Assembly (NCBI RefSeq): GCF_000498475.1
Contig: NZ_AVBI01000019.1
Location: forward strand, 124,001-188,000
Direction: 5' to 3'
Source: Flavobacterium cauense R2A-7
Lineage (GTDB): Bacteria; Bacteroidota; Bacteroidia; Flavobacteriales; Flavobacteriaceae
Length of the DNA stretch: 64,000 bases
Within the stretch, counting starts at the first letter, position 1. The number at the start of each line of letters is the position of its first letter. A program made the translations under genes and the position numbers. This document shows, piece by piece, positions 1 through 7,926 of the stretch. The notes beneath the pieces are model-generated. The model was not told where the DNA came from. It ran no database searches and was given only the letters and a program-made list of their open reading frames with translations.

Positions 1-696
1 GCGGGTGCCTTTGTAATTGAAACTGTCCATTTTTGCATTCAAATCACTATCCTGAATTGCCAAGCGTAATACACGTCCTTGTGGTCCGTAAAAACCTCCG
101 GCAGTTCCTGTAAATCCTTTGTTTATGGAATCACTTCCGATAAGGTTCATTAATTTTTCACTTCCTTTTACCACATAAGGTCTTCCTTTTTTCATGTCCC
201 AATTGGTGTGGCTGATAAAAGCGTCTTCAATTTCCGAATCGGTAATCGAATCGATGACGTAGGAGCGAAGCATGTTGTCCAATCCTAATCCGTATTCCGA
301 CATTACAATACTGTCCACCGGAATATCAGCCTGTAACGAACCGGAAGTTCCGATGCGGATAATGTTTAACGAAGTCAGCTCTTTTTTAGGCTGGCGTGTT
401 ACCAAATCAATGTTAACCAACGCATCCAATTCGTTCATAACAATATCAATGTTGTCCGGCCCGATTCCGGTAGACATTACCGTTAAACGTTTGCCTTTAT
501 AAGTTCCGGTTTGCGTTTTGAATTCGCGTTTTTGGGTGGAAAATTCGATGTTGTCAAAGAATTGTGTGATTTTCTCCACACGGTTTTGATCGCCAACAAA
601 AATGATGTCGTGTGCAATATGTTCCGGTTTCAGGTTTAAGTGATAAACACTTCCGTCCGGGTTTAATATTAATTCTGATGATTTTATATTTGCCAT
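1..696 (-). CDS. Nucleoside phosphorylase (uridine phosphorylase-like), 3' end outside window
   Basis: Open reading frame continuing past the left edge; 232 codons are visible from an ATG at 694-696. The visible protein has the PNP/UDP phosphorylase layout: an early FVGDQNRV segment (phosphate/nucleoside loop), VMSTGIGPDNIDI, and IRIGTSGSLQ, which is the Arg and Gly-Thr-Ser-Gly phosphate-binding stretch. Enzymes of this family cleave a nucleoside with phosphate to a free base and ribose-1-phosphate in cytoplasmic salvage. The wording of the motifs is closest to uridine phosphorylases, but purine specificity cannot be excluded. An octanucleotide repeat sits directly upstream of the start. The C-terminus is not visible. 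Confidence 0.85.
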   Translation of the reverse strand, partial: MANIKSSELILNPDGSVYHLNLKPEHIAHDIIFVGDQNRVEKITQFFDNIEFSTQKREFKTQTGTYKGKRLTVMSTGIGPDNIDIVMNELDALVNIDLVTRQPKKELTSLNIIRIGTSGSLQADIPVDSIVMSEYGLGLDNMLRSYVIDSITDSEIEDAFISHTNWDMKKGRPYVVKGSEKLMNLIGSDSINKGFTGTAGGFYGPQGRVLRLAIQDSDLNAKMDSFNYKGTR

Positions 697-704
697 AATT
701 TTTT

Positions 705-766
705 TGAGTTACTTAGTTTCTGAGTTACTTAGTCGTGTGTTTATTAGTGGCTCAGTTGCTGTTGAG
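705..766 (-). repeat. Degenerate octanucleotide repeat in 5' UTR (copy 1)
   Basis: Read on the minus strand, this stretch holds units of the form ACTNAGNA repeated head to tail (ACTAAGTA, ACTCAGAA, ACTAAGTA, then ACTCAAA), with more degraded units further upstream. It ends 8 bases before the phosphorylase start codon. Two closely related copies lie at 1126-1167 and 14021-14062, also just upstream of minus-strand start codons. Confidence 0.75.
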
Positions 767-786
767 ATTGTAAACCTATGTATGAA

Positions 787-1119
787 TCATCCGCCAACGC
801 GTTTTACCTTGAATCCTTTTTCTTTAAGAATTTCCATTATTTTATCACGATAATCGCCCTGAATAATGATAGAATCGTCTTTGAAGCTTCCGCCAACACT
901 AAGTTTTGTCTTAATTTCTTTGGCTAAAAGTTTAAAATCTTCAACATCGCCTTCGTATCCTTCGATTATTGTGGTTGCTTTTCCTTTTCGTTTTTCATAC
1001 TTACAAATCATGGGTTCTTTTTGTATGAAAAGCGTATGTTCTTCATTTTGAGTTCCTTCCGGTTCATTGGAAGGAACATGATCAGGGAACAGGTTTTTTA
1101 ATTGGTCTTGTAAATCCAT
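787..1119 (-). CDS. yciH: SUI1/YciH-family translation factor homologue
   Basis: A 110-residue protein of the SUI1 (eIF1-like) family. The C-terminal half carries the typical core: a basic KRKGKATT segment, EGYEGD, LAKEIKTKLSVGGSFKD, and a final IIQGDYRDKIMEIL / GFKVKRVGG. The length (about 110) matches bacterial YciH. Family members bind the small ribosomal subunit and can influence start-codon fidelity; the role in Bacteroidota is not well defined. The N-terminal 35 residues are a variable tail. It lies downstream of the 2OG oxygenase on the same strand but a terminator separates them, and its own start is preceded by the second octanucleotide repeat. Confidence 0.9.
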   Translation of the reverse strand: MDLQDQLKNLFPDHVPSNEPEGTQNEEHTLFIQKEPMICKYEKRKGKATTIIEGYEGDVEDFKLLAKEIKTKLSVGGSFKDDSIIIQGDYRDKIMEILKEKGFKVKRVGG

Positions 1120-1125
1120 TTTATT

Positions 1126-1167
1126 TGAGTTGCTGAGTTACTAAGTGGCTAAGTAACTGAGTTTTTT
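1126..1167 (-). repeat. Octanucleotide repeat in 5' UTR (copy 2)
   Basis: A 42-base block that differs at only 2 positions from the block at 14021-14062. On the minus strand it reads as tandem ACTYAGNA units ending 6 bases before the yciH-like ATG. It occupies the place where a ribosome-binding site would be. Confidence 0.85.
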
Positions 1168-1204
1168 CTTTATACCACAGAAGCTAAGGAGCTTTTAATA
1201 AATC

Positions 1205-1240
1205 AAAAAGACATCAAGCATAAAACTCAATGTCTTTTTT
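1205..1240 (-). terminator. Rho-independent terminator after the 2OG oxygenase
   Basis: Inverted repeat AAAAAGACAT / ATGTCTTTTT with a loop of about 16 bases and a T-run on each side. It lies 22 bases past the stop codon of the minus-strand oxygenase gene. Confidence 0.7.
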
Positions 1241-1261
1241 ATAAGAGTATAAATTTAGGGA

Positions 1262-2215
1262 TTATTTTTTAATTAATCCTAAGTCTACCAAACGTTCGTA
1301 TAAGAAATCACCTGCGGTAATATCATCGTACAATTTAGGGTGATCCGCATCGATACAGTTTTCTAAGCAGTTTAGCGGCATATCGCCAACCGGGTGCATA
1401 AAGAACGGAATGGAATAACGCGAAGTACCCCACAATTCTCTTGGCGGATTCACAACCTGGTGAATGGTCGATTTTAATTTATTGTTGGTGTGACGCGATA
1501 ACATATCACCCACATTGATTACCAATTCGTCCGGTTGCGCAATGGCGTCAATCCATTGTCCGTCATGGTTTTGAACCTGTAATCCTTTACCCTGAGCACC
1601 CATTAAAAGCGTGATAAGGTTGATGTCGCCATGAGCAGCAGCACGAACAGCGCCGTCTTTAGGTTCATCTGTAATCGGAGGATAGTGAATTGGTCTTAAA
1701 ATACTGTTTCCGTCTTTGATGAATTTATCAAAGTAGAACTCATCCAATCCGATGTAAATTGCCAAAGCTCTCAACACATAAACACCTGTTTTTTCAAGCA
1801 TTTGGTAGGCTTCTTTTCCAACGGCATTAAATTTTGGTAATTCTTCAACAGTAACGTTGTCCGGATATTCGTCAGTATATTTAGAATCTTTGCTAACATA
1901 CTGGCCGAAATGCCAGAATTCTTTTAAGTCACCGGCTGAGCGGCCTTTCGCATGTTCTTTACCAAAAGAAACATAACCTCTTTGTCCGCCGATGCCCGGG
2001 ATTTCGTATTTGCTTTTCACCTCTAAAGGAAGGTTGAAGAAATTACGAACTTCACCATAAAGTTCATCAACTAATTTGTCATCTAAAAAATGACCTTTTA
2101 ATGCTACGAATCCGATTTCTTCGTAGGCTTTTCCGATTTCATTTACAAATTTTTGTTTACGTGCCGGGTCACCCGACAGGAAATCACGTAAGTCAACACT
2201 AGGAATGTTTTGCAT
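1262..2215 (-). CDS. Isopenicillin N synthase-like 2-oxoglutarate/Fe(II) dioxygenase
   Basis: A 317-residue protein with the two-domain layout of the isopenicillin-N-synthase family: an N-terminal DIOX_N-like region (IPSVDLRDF, residues 4-12) and a C-terminal jelly roll. The iron ligands are visible as H195-x-D197 (AAAHGDINL) and H252 (STIHQVV), and the 2-oxoglutarate-binding Arg as R266 in RYSIPFF. The family oxidises small molecules (hydroxylation, desaturation, ring formation); the substrate here cannot be read from sequence. It is a single-gene transcription unit with its own -7 box and terminator. The full catalytic set argues for an active enzyme. Confidence 0.85.
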   Translation of the reverse strand: MQNIPSVDLRDFLSGDPARKQKFVNEIGKAYEEIGFVALKGHFLDDKLVDELYGEVRNFFNLPLEVKSKYEIPGIGGQRGYVSFGKEHAKGRSAGDLKEFWHFGQYVSKDSKYTDEYPDNVTVEELPKFNAVGKEAYQMLEKTGVYVLRALAIYIGLDEFYFDKFIKDGNSILRPIHYPPITDEPKDGAVRAAAHGDINLITLLMGAQGKGLQVQNHDGQWIDAIAQPDELVINVGDMLSRHTNNKLKSTIHQVVNPPRELWGTSRYSIPFFMHPVGDMPLNCLENCIDADHPKLYDDITAGDFLYERLVDLGLIKK

Positions 2216-2265
2216 TGTACTTAGTTTTTGTTAATAACTTTTTCGGTATAAAACCATTATAAAAA

Positions 2266-2273
2266 CAAATGTA
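2266..2273 (-). promoter_or_regulatory. -7 box of the 2OG oxygenase promoter
   Basis: TACATTTG on the minus strand matches the Bacteroidota -7 consensus TAnnTTTG, about 50 bases before the start codon. No clear TTG is found 17-23 bases further upstream. Confidence 0.4.
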
Positions 2274-2323
2274 GAGAATAATTTCTGGATAAAAATAATA
2301 AAGTTGTAAACAATCCTTAAAAT

Positions 2324-2485
2324 TCACTTTTCAGGGTTTGAGTTTGTGGTTTTTTGATTCTGGGTTTCTTTATCGATACGGTATTCCGGTCGTAGCTCAG
2401 GGTTTTCCAAATAGCAAACCGGTGAAGCATTCTCAGGAAGTTCTGTTTTGTTTTTTGAATCTGATTTTTTGTCTAAATGACTCAT
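2324..2485 (-). CDS. Possible 53-residue small protein
   Basis: An ATG-initiated frame on the minus strand in an otherwise empty 392-base gap. It encodes a highly charged, hydrophilic peptide that begins MSHLDKKSDSKNKTELPE, has a central CYLENPELRPEYRID segment and ends in Gln/Asn/Thr-rich sequence. No signal peptide or membrane segment is present. The composition looks like a real flavobacterial soluble protein rather than a random frame, but I do not recognise a family. It lies upstream of, and codirectional with, the 2OG oxygenase, and is divergent from the E1 gene. The rest of the gap holds the two promoters listed. Confidence 0.4.
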   Translation of the reverse strand: MSHLDKKSDSKNKTELPENASPVCYLENPELRPEYRIDKETQNQKTTNSNPEK

Positions 2486-2555
2486 TTTAAAACGATTATT
2501 TGGTTCTTGTTAGGATTACTTAAAGTTAGTTACTATTTTGTTATAATTTAACGAA

Positions 2556-2582
2556 TTGACGTTGTTTTTATTCTTAATTTTG
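2556..2582 (+). promoter_or_regulatory. Candidate promoter of the E1 dehydrogenase gene
   Basis: TAATTTTG (2575-2582) matches TAnnTTTG; a TTG lies 16 bases upstream (2556-2558), one base short of the usual 17-23 spacing. The predicted transcript would start about 20 bases before the ATG. Confidence 0.45.
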
Positions 2583-2607
2583 ACAGCGTTTTATAAACCA
2601 AAATACA

Positions 2608-4584
2608 ATGAACTTCGAGAGAAAGAATCTATCCAACGAACAATTATTAGATTTATATAAAAGCTTACTTAAGCCAAGACTGATTGAGGAGAAAATGCTA
2701 ATCCTTATCCGTCAGGGAAAGGTTTCCAAATGGTTCTCCGGAATCGGGCAGGAGGCAATTTCTGTGGGAATTACTTCTGTTTTGGATAAAGACGAATACA
2801 TTTTACCGATGCACCGTAATTTAGGTGTGTTCACTACAAGAGAGATTCCTTTGCACCGTTTGTTTTCACAATGGCAGGGAAAAAGAAACGGATTCACAAA
2901 AGGACGTGACCGTTCGTTCCACTTTGGTACTCAGGAATATAAGATTATCGGAATGATATCGCATCTTGGTCCGCAGTTGGGAATTGCAGACGGAATCGCA
3001 TTAGCCAATAAATTAAAGAAAAACGGAAAAGTAACCGCAGTTTTCACCGGAGAAGGAGCAACTTCTGAAGGTGATTTCCACGAAGCGTTGAATATTGCTT
3101 CGGTTTGGGATTTACCGGTGTTATTCGTAATCGAAAATAACGGCTACGGATTATCCACGCCAACCAACGAGCAATACCGTTGCGAAAACCTTGCCGATAA
3201 AGGCGTAGGTTACGGAATGGAAAGCCATGTGGTAGACGGAAATAATATTTTGGAAGTGGTAAACCTTATTTCTGAATTGAAAGCGTCTATGGTTGAGAAC
3301 CCGCGTCCGGTGTTGTTGGAATTCAAAACGTTCCGTATGCGTGGACACGAAGAGGCGAGTGGTACGAAATACGTTCCTCAGGAATTGATGGACATGTGGG
3401 CTATTAAAGATCCTGTGGAGAATTACAGAAACTATTTAAAAGCTACAGCGGTTTTATCTGATGAACAAGATGAGGCTTTCCGTGCGGAAATAAAGAAAGA
3501 AATCGATACTGATTGGGCAAAAGTTCAGGAAGAGCCTGAAATTGTGGCCGATTTGCATGAAGAATTAAACGATGTTTACCGTCCGTGGGAATATGAAGAA
3601 TTCAACCATTCTGATGAAGTAGAGAATATTCGTGTGATTGATGCGATTTCAAACGGTTTGCGCCAATCGATGGAGCGTCATGAGAATTTGGTAATCATGG
3701 GTCAGGATATCGCAGAATACGGAGGAGCATTTAAAATTACGGATGGATTTGTAGCGCAGTTTGGAAAAGAACGTGTACGCAATACGCCAATCTGTGAAAG
3801 TGCTGTGGTTTCTGCGGCTAACGGTTTGTCGATTAACGGACATAAAGCGGTTGTGGAAATGCAGTTTGCTGATTTCGTGTCGACAGGATTTAACCCGATT
3901 GTGAATTTATTGGCAAAACAACATTACCGTTGGCAGGAGAATTCCGATGTGGTAGTGCGTATGCCTTGCGGTGGCGGTACTCAGGCAGGACCCTTTCACT
4001 CCCAAACCAATGAGGCATGGTTTACCAAAACTCCAGGGTTAAAAGTAGTTTATCCGGCATTCCCTTATGATGCAAAAGGATTGTTGGCTACAGCGATTAA
4101 TGATCCGAATCCGGTGATGTTCTTCGAGCACAAACAATTGTACAGAAGCGTTTATCAGGATGTGCCTAAAGATTATTACACGATTCCTTTCGGAAAAGCG
4201 GCGATGATTAAAGAAGGAGAAGATGTTACTGTTATCTCTTTTGGAGCAGGAGTTCACTGGGCTTTGGAAACTTTAGGAAAGCATCCGGAAATTAAAGCCG
4301 ATTTGATTGATTTAAGAACACTTCAGCCGTTGGATTTGGAAACAATCTATGCTTCGGTTAAGAAAACCAGCCGCGTAATCATTCTTCAGGAAGATACGTT
4401 GTTTGGTGGTGTAGCGAGTGATATTTCGGCAATGATTATGGAAAACTGTTTCGAATACCTTGATGCTCCGGTTCGCCGAGTGGGAAGTTTGGAATCAGCC
4501 ATTCCGTTTATGAAGTCGTTGGAAGATCAGTATTTACCGAAACAACGCTTTGAAACCGAGTTATTGGAATTGTTGAAATACTAA
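2608..4584 (+). CDS. Fused E1 alpha/beta subunit of a 2-oxoacid dehydrogenase complex
   Basis: A 658-residue, thiamine-diphosphate-dependent E1 in one chain. Residues 1 to about 330 are the alpha part, with the TPP motif GEGATSEGDFHEALN ending in N177-N178 (positions 148-178). Residues about 340-658 are the beta part (NGLRQSMERHENLVIMGQDIAEYGG, then the C-terminal transketolase domain with LIDLRTLQPLD). It decarboxylates a 2-oxoacid and passes the acyl group to lipoyl-E2. The fused form is common in Bacteroidota and resembles branched-chain 2-oxoacid E1 more than pyruvate E1, although substrate is an inference. E2 and E3 genes are not in the window. Monocistronic: it is followed by a strong terminator. 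Confidence 0.88.
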   Translation: MNFERKNLSNEQLLDLYKSLLKPRLIEEKMLILIRQGKVSKWFSGIGQEAISVGITSVLDKDEYILPMHRNLGVFTTREIPLHRLFSQWQGKRNGFTKGRDRSFHFGTQEYKIIGMISHLGPQLGIADGIALANKLKKNGKVTAVFTGEGATSEGDFHEALNIASVWDLPVLFVIENNGYGLSTPTNEQYRCENLADKGVGYGMESHVVDGNNILEVVNLISELKASMVENPRPVLLEFKTFRMRGHEEASGTKYVPQELMDMWAIKDPVENYRNYLKATAVLSDEQDEAFRAEIKKEIDTDWAKVQEEPEIVADLHEELNDVYRPWEYEEFNHSDEVENIRVIDAISNGLRQSMERHENLVIMGQDIAEYGGAFKITDGFVAQFGKERVRNTPICESAVVSAANGLSINGHKAVVEMQFADFVSTGFNPIVNLLAKQHYRWQENSDVVVRMPCGGGTQAGPFHSQTNEAWFTKTPGLKVVYPAFPYDAKGLLATAINDPNPVMFFEHKQLYRSVYQDVPKDYYTIPFGKAAMIKEGEDVTVISFGAGVHWALETLGKHPEIKADLIDLRTLQPLDLETIYASVKKTSRVIILQEDTLFGGVASDISAMIMENCFEYLDAPVRRVGSLESAIPFMKSLEDQYLPKQRFETELLELLKY

Positions 4585-4600
4585 GATTTTAATTTATATA

Positions 4601-4641
4601 GAAAAAGCTGTTTCGTTTTAATCAACGAAACGGCTTTTTTA
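4601..4641. terminator. Bidirectional terminator
   Basis: A long hairpin (AAAAAGCTGTTTCG paired with CGAAACGGCTTTTT, loop about 8-10 bases) flanked by A and T runs. It separates the convergent E1 gene and DUF2200 gene and can serve both. Confidence 0.85.
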
Positions 4642-4656
4642 TTGTTTTTAAATGTA

Positions 4657-5007
4657 TTACTGTCTCAAAATCTTCTCCATAGCTTTTCCTTTGGCTAATT
4701 CGTCAATCAGCTTGTCTAAATAGCGTATTTGCTGCATGAGTTTGTCTTCAATGTCTTCCACACGATAGCCGCAGATTACCCCGGTAATTTTAGCCGCATT
4801 CGGGTTGATTTGCGGAGCGTTGTTAAAGAAATCTTCAAAATTGGTTTTGTCTTCAAGATGTTGTTGCAGTTTTTGCTCATCGTAACCGGTTAGCCAAAAG
4901 ATGATTTCGTGTACTTCTGCCTGAGTACGTCCTTTCTTTTCGGCTTTGTTGATGTAGTGCGGATAGACACTTGCAAACGCCATTTTATATACTTTAGAGA
5001 AATCCAT
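4657..5007 (-). CDS. DUF2200 family protein
   Basis: A 116-residue soluble protein with the DUF2200 signature: an N-terminal [22 protein letters not shown] segment, then [13 protein letters not shown], and a central [22 protein letters not shown]. The length matches the family. The start is set by [11 protein letters not shown]; the longer overlapping frame upstream is in another phase. No catalytic motif is known to me and the function is uncharacterised. It ends against the shared terminator and is codirectional with the HD-domain gene 144 bases upstream, which is too far to be sure of an operon. Confidence 0.85.
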   Translation of the reverse strand: MDFSKVYKMAFASVYPHYINKAEKKGRTQAEVHEIIFWLTGYDEQKLQQHLEDKTNFEDFFNNAPQINPNAAKITGVICGYRVEDIEDKLMQQIRYLDKLIDELAKGKAMEKILRQ

Positions 5008-5151
5008 AATGCTGCTTTTGGGTAGTGTAAAAATAGGGAATAAATTGGAAAAGGAAAGACGGGTTTTGGTTTTCCGTAATCCGTTAGCATATTCAGTTGC
5101 ATGTGCCGTTTATTTGCGGGAGCTATTTATTCTTTGCCTATAGATGCTCTG

Positions 5152-5763
5152 CTAGAGTAAATCAATTTCCTTTTGAATGTTCATTTTTGCCTGTTCTTCG
5201 TATAGCTTTCGGAATGTTTCGGTTTGATAGATGTTTTCGTGTTCCAGAAAGTGTTGCAATGCTTTTTTACGCCCAGGATTGTAAAGGAAATCAGGATAGA
5301 TGCTGTATTCTTTTCGTATTTGCTTAAAATAAGTTTTATAAGCTTCCCAGTCTTTCGACAGTATCTTCAGATCGAAATCGATGAACCATTTTTCATCTTC
5401 TGTATTTTTTGGCTCATGGTTTTTGGTTGCCATTATCAGGTCGAAAACTACCTTTTTATCAATGATTGCATTTTCAGGCAGAATTCTGACGGCAAACTCA
5501 GCGCTTTTCAGTTCGTTGTCTTTTCGGGAACTGTTGTAAACATAATCGTGATAGAAAATAGCGTATAGTACCTCATCGGGAAACTGAAGCTCCGTTTTAT
5601 ACTTTTCGAAACAATAAATCATCTCTTGCAAATGCGTCAGATTATGATAATGTCTTGATTTATGCGAATAGGCTTTTTGAAGTTCGTTCCATCGAATCAT
5701 GGCAGCATCAGCGGTAAAACCGATTTTAGCAAGCAGTTCGATAAACAATTGTTGTACTTCCAT
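5152..5763 (-). CDS. HD-superfamily metal-dependent phosphohydrolase (predicted)
   Basis: A 203-residue helical protein of the stand-alone HD group (COG4339 type). Metal ligands are visible: H38/H40/H44 in RHYHNLTHL and the H72-D73 pair in IFYHDYVYN. The later I-MATKNH region supplies another helix with His (about 113-116). Such proteins are predicted to hydrolyse phosphate monoesters or nucleotides; no substrate is established. No signal peptide. The gene stands alone, with a long repeat-bearing gap upstream. Confidence 0.8.
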   Translation of the reverse strand: MEVQQLFIELLAKIGFTADAAMIRWNELQKAYSHKSRHYHNLTHLQEMIYCFEKYKTELQFPDEVLYAIFYHDYVYNSSRKDNELKSAEFAVRILPENAIIDKKVVFDLIMATKNHEPKNTEDEKWFIDFDLKILSKDWEAYKTYFKQIRKEYSIYPDFLYNPGRKKALQHFLEHENIYQTETFRKLYEEQAKMNIQKEIDLL

Positions 5764-6160
5764 TGGTGTAGTTTTATCAAAAATAACGTTCTTTTTTTAT
5801 AGCGTAAAATAATTATACTATTGCTTTTGGGTTTTTATGAAAACGAAAGAAGAACAGCGTGTGGGTTAACAGCAATAAAGCTATCGAAATGGCACTTCAT
5901 CATGCGATCTGTTAATTATGGCTGTTTTGCTCTTTGGTTGCAGTTCTCGTTCTTTCCGGTGCCTGAGGCTCTCGAAGGCAGGCTCTCGAAGCCATACCCT
6001 CAAAAGCTTTTAAAAATCACTAGATTTGGTGATTGTGTAGGTGTTTTTTTATTTATAGGTTTGTTGAATTGTAATTAAAAACTAAGTACTTCTGCCAACA
6101 GCAATTTAAAACTATTAATGGTTTAACACTTAAATAACCACTTAAAACATTCCAACCCTT
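5764..6160. other. Gene-free gap of about 400 bases
   Basis: No credible coding region. The forward frame at 5821-6078 would start at TTG, runs through a palindromic repeat and has no protein character. The gap contains the repeat at 5958-5993 and AT-rich sequence before the next gene. Confidence 0.6.
5958..5993. repeat. GGTGCCTGAG...CTCGAAGGC palindromic repeat (copy 1)
   Basis: A short imperfect palindrome, TGCCT-GAG-GCT-CTC-GAAGGCA, followed by a second right arm GGCTCTCGAAGCC. Related copies lie at 6619-6709, 6864-6885 and 16793-16819. Confidence 0.7.
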
Positions 6161-6562
6161 ATGAATCAATTTATAGAAATTAAGAAAAGTGTTCTCAGCT
6201 TACAATTGGAAATTATTGCTTTGGAAGAACAAAAAGAAGCTTTGGTTAAAAATCAGAAATATGAAAGTGCTGCTGATATAAACATCTTGATAAAGCAAAA
6301 AAGAGCTGTAATTGAATCGGCAGTTGAGAAGCTGAAAACAATTTTTAGAAACGGTGATTTAAACGATTTCGAAGAGAAAAGCCTTTTTATGTTCCTGCTT
6401 CAATTTGAAGACACCTATTACGATATCTTTCAAAAAATTAAGAAAGAGGAATATGCTAAACTATTAGAAGACTACGCGAAGCAAAAAGATACTGCTTTGC
6501 AAAACTTTGAATTTACCGAAGCGGAGCGAATTAGAGAACTGATGCGGGGAATAGGGAAGTAA
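6161..6562 (+). CDS. Coiled-coil protein with UVR-like motifs
   Basis: A 133-residue, strongly helical, charged protein. Two segments resemble the UVR (UvrB/UvrC) helical hairpin: NQKYESAADINILIKQKR (about residues 31-48) and LQNFEFTEAERIRELM (about 113-128). Both follow the pattern of small, acidic and basic residues seen in UVR motifs that mediate protein contacts. There is no nuclease or ATPase domain, so it is not UvrB or UvrC. The motif match is by eye. The start is the first ATG after an AT-rich leader. Function unknown; a binding or adaptor role is a guess. Confidence 0.55.
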   Translation: MNQFIEIKKSVLSLQLEIIALEEQKEALVKNQKYESAADINILIKQKRAVIESAVEKLKTIFRNGDLNDFEEKSLFMFLLQFEDTYYDIFQKIKKEEYAKLLEDYAKQKDTALQNFEFTEAERIRELMRGIGK

Positions 6563-6618
6563 GTTTCCTTTTCCCTGTTTCTTTTGTCTTGATATGCATT
6601 ATTGCCAAACTTTGTGCC

Positions 6619-6709
6619 CTCCGGTGCCTGAGGTTTTCGTTTTTTCGGTGCCTGAGGTTCTCTAAGGCAGGCTCTTGTTTTTCCGGTGGCTGAGGCTCTC
6701 GAAGCCACT
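6619..6709. repeat. Cluster of three GGTGNCTGAGG palindromic repeat units
   Basis: Three related units in a row (6622-6639, 6646-6675 and 6683-6709). The last, GTGGCTGAGGCTCTCGAAGCCAC, folds as GTGGCT/AGCCAC around a GAG/CTC inner stem. The cluster follows the UVR-like gene and may also end its transcript. Confidence 0.7.
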
Positions 6710-6747
6710 TTTTTGATGAACCCGTATCACTTTCTTCATAAGGCTTG

Positions 6748-6846
6748 CATGACGTTACCATGGCTTTACCATGGAGTAAGCATGGAGTAAGCATGGAGTA
6801 AGCATGGAGTAAGCATGACTTTACCATGGCTTTGATATGGCTTTAT
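6748..6846. repeat. Nine-unit tandem array with an 11-bp period
   Basis: Nine consecutive 11-base units without a gap. The order is catgacgttac, catggctttac, then catggagtaag four times perfectly (6770-6813), then catgactttac, catggctttga, tatggctttat. Every unit keeps the ATG core. The outer unit types recur on both sides of the identical core. No protein-coding frame is credible here. Confidence 0.9.
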
Positions 6847-6863
6847 TATTCTGTGGGGTGTAT

Positions 6864-6885
6864 GGTGGCTGAGGCACTCGAAGCC
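6864..6885. repeat. GGTGGCTGAGG palindromic repeat (single unit)
   Basis: GGTGGCTGAGGCACTCGAAGCC, same family as the units at 5958-5993 and 6619-6709. Together with the 11-bp array it fills the 376-base gap between 6563 and 6938. Confidence 0.65.
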
Positions 6886-6938
6886 GATTTTGTTTAGGTT
6901 TAGTCGTCACTTAGGCAATCTTTAAAAGTAAAAGGGAA

Positions 6939-7685
6939 TCACAAATTTGCTTTTAAATCCCCTCTTTCGCCCTCAATCCATCGTTGGAGCATTACTCTTT
7001 CAGACGGTGGTTGATGGGTTCCACCCGCCAAGATGTCTAAAAAAGTGTCCCAAAGATTTCTTTCTTCTTTAAACTCTTTTTTGAAAATTTTAAAAGCTTT
7101 TAAATATTCTTTTTCATATTTATCTGCTTCTTCAAAGCTGTAGTTTTCAGGGATATGGGCTATCAGTATCTGGGTTAATTGGTGGATTTCTTTAGGGGTG
7201 TATTTTTCCATCAACTGCAGTTCTGTTTTACAGGCTTCGGCGTGCGACACCAGTAAAGGTAAAATAGTGTCTTCAAAATTACAGATGTCTTTTTCCCAAT
7301 GTTTGTGTTCTTTTTCAGGCAGTATTTCAAACCCCAGATTTTCCAGATTCTTATTCGTTTCTTTCAACGTATTCAAATGCAGACTAAACTGTTCCCACAA
7401 TGTAGAGGAGTCGGACCGGTCATGGTTTTTGACTTTTTCCTTTGCAGTATTAAGTATCTCGTGAATTGCTTTTAAAGAATGGTTCATTTCTTTTAAGCCC
7501 ATTTTCCATTTTTCCTGCGCTTCGGGGGTACTGTGTACTTCAATTAACGCCAAAGCATGCTTGTTTAATTCTTCCAGATTATGCTCTATCTGAACCATTT
7601 GCGCATAGTGCTTTTCTAAAGCGCTGTTAAAATTTCTTATTGACAGTAGGGCTCTGAGTTCTGAGTGATAAGCTACATTTTTCAT
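6939..7685 (-). CDS. Uncharacterised helical protein
   Basis: A 248-residue protein that I do not recognise. It is rich in Glu, Lys, Leu and His and predicted by eye to be nearly all helical, with heptad-like stretches at about residues 25-85 (MVQIEHNLEELNKHALALIE and onward) and 105-160. No signal peptide, membrane segment, zinc motif or nucleotide-binding motif is visible. A TAAATTTG -7 box lies 45-52 bases upstream of the start. It is a single-gene unit bounded by repeats on the downstream side. Confidence 0.6.
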   Translation of the reverse strand: MKNVAYHSELRALLSIRNFNSALEKHYAQMVQIEHNLEELNKHALALIEVHSTPEAQEKWKMGLKEMNHSLKAIHEILNTAKEKVKNHDRSDSSTLWEQFSLHLNTLKETNKNLENLGFEILPEKEHKHWEKDICNFEDTILPLLVSHAEACKTELQLMEKYTPKEIHQLTQILIAHIPENYSFEEADKYEKEYLKAFKIFKKEFKEERNLWDTFLDILAGGTHQPPSERVMLQRWIEGERGDLKANL

Positions 7686-7729
7686 GGTTCCTCTGCTTTT
7701 ACTGTTTTTTTGATGTTGCTTTGTCCAAT

Positions 7730-7737
7730 CAAATTTA
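7730..7737 (-). promoter_or_regulatory. -7 box upstream of the helical protein gene
   Basis: TAAATTTG on the minus strand fits TAnnTTTG and would give a 5' UTR of about 40 bases. No good TTG at the -33 position. Confidence 0.4.
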
Positions 7738-7816
7738 CACAGAAAAAATGAGTTTAAAGTGGGTTGTAACTTTTATTTATGATTATAAATAATTGTTTTT
7801 CAGTTGATTAGCTCAA

Positions 7817-7906
7817 TCAAGGAGTTGGAATTAAACCGTGTTGTGTGGCTTGGGTAAAGAAGGTTTCAAAATTGGTTTGTTGGTTAGGATATCGGTTGTT
7901 GTCCAT
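7817..7906 (-). CDS. Very short open frame (29 residues), doubtful
   Basis: An ATG frame on the minus strand that starts 20 bases after the DUF1801 stop codon. It encodes MDNNRYPNQQTNFETFFTQ and ends in HGLIPTP. It may be a remnant of a longer gene or chance; nothing else is seen between 7686 and 7926 apart from the -7 box. Confidence 0.2.
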   Translation of the reverse strand: MDNNRYPNQQTNFETFFTQATQHGLIPTP

Positions 7907-7926
7907 GGAATTTTCGGTTTTGGGGA

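Noticed and set aside
272-502. Plus-strand frame over the nucleoside phosphorylase
   Set aside because: It is the opposite strand of a gene with clear family motifs.
5821-6078. Plus-strand frame of 85 codons
   Set aside because: TTG start, passes through a palindromic repeat, no protein-like features.
6531-6827. Minus-strand frame of 98 codons (and a 78-codon frame) between the UVR-like and helical protein genes
   Set aside because: Both consist largely of the 11-bp array and palindromic repeats and overlap the end of a better gene; the amino-acid pattern simply repeats with the DNA.
6748-6846. Possible CRISPR array
   Set aside because: Units are 11 bases, contiguous and without spacers, and no cas genes are present.
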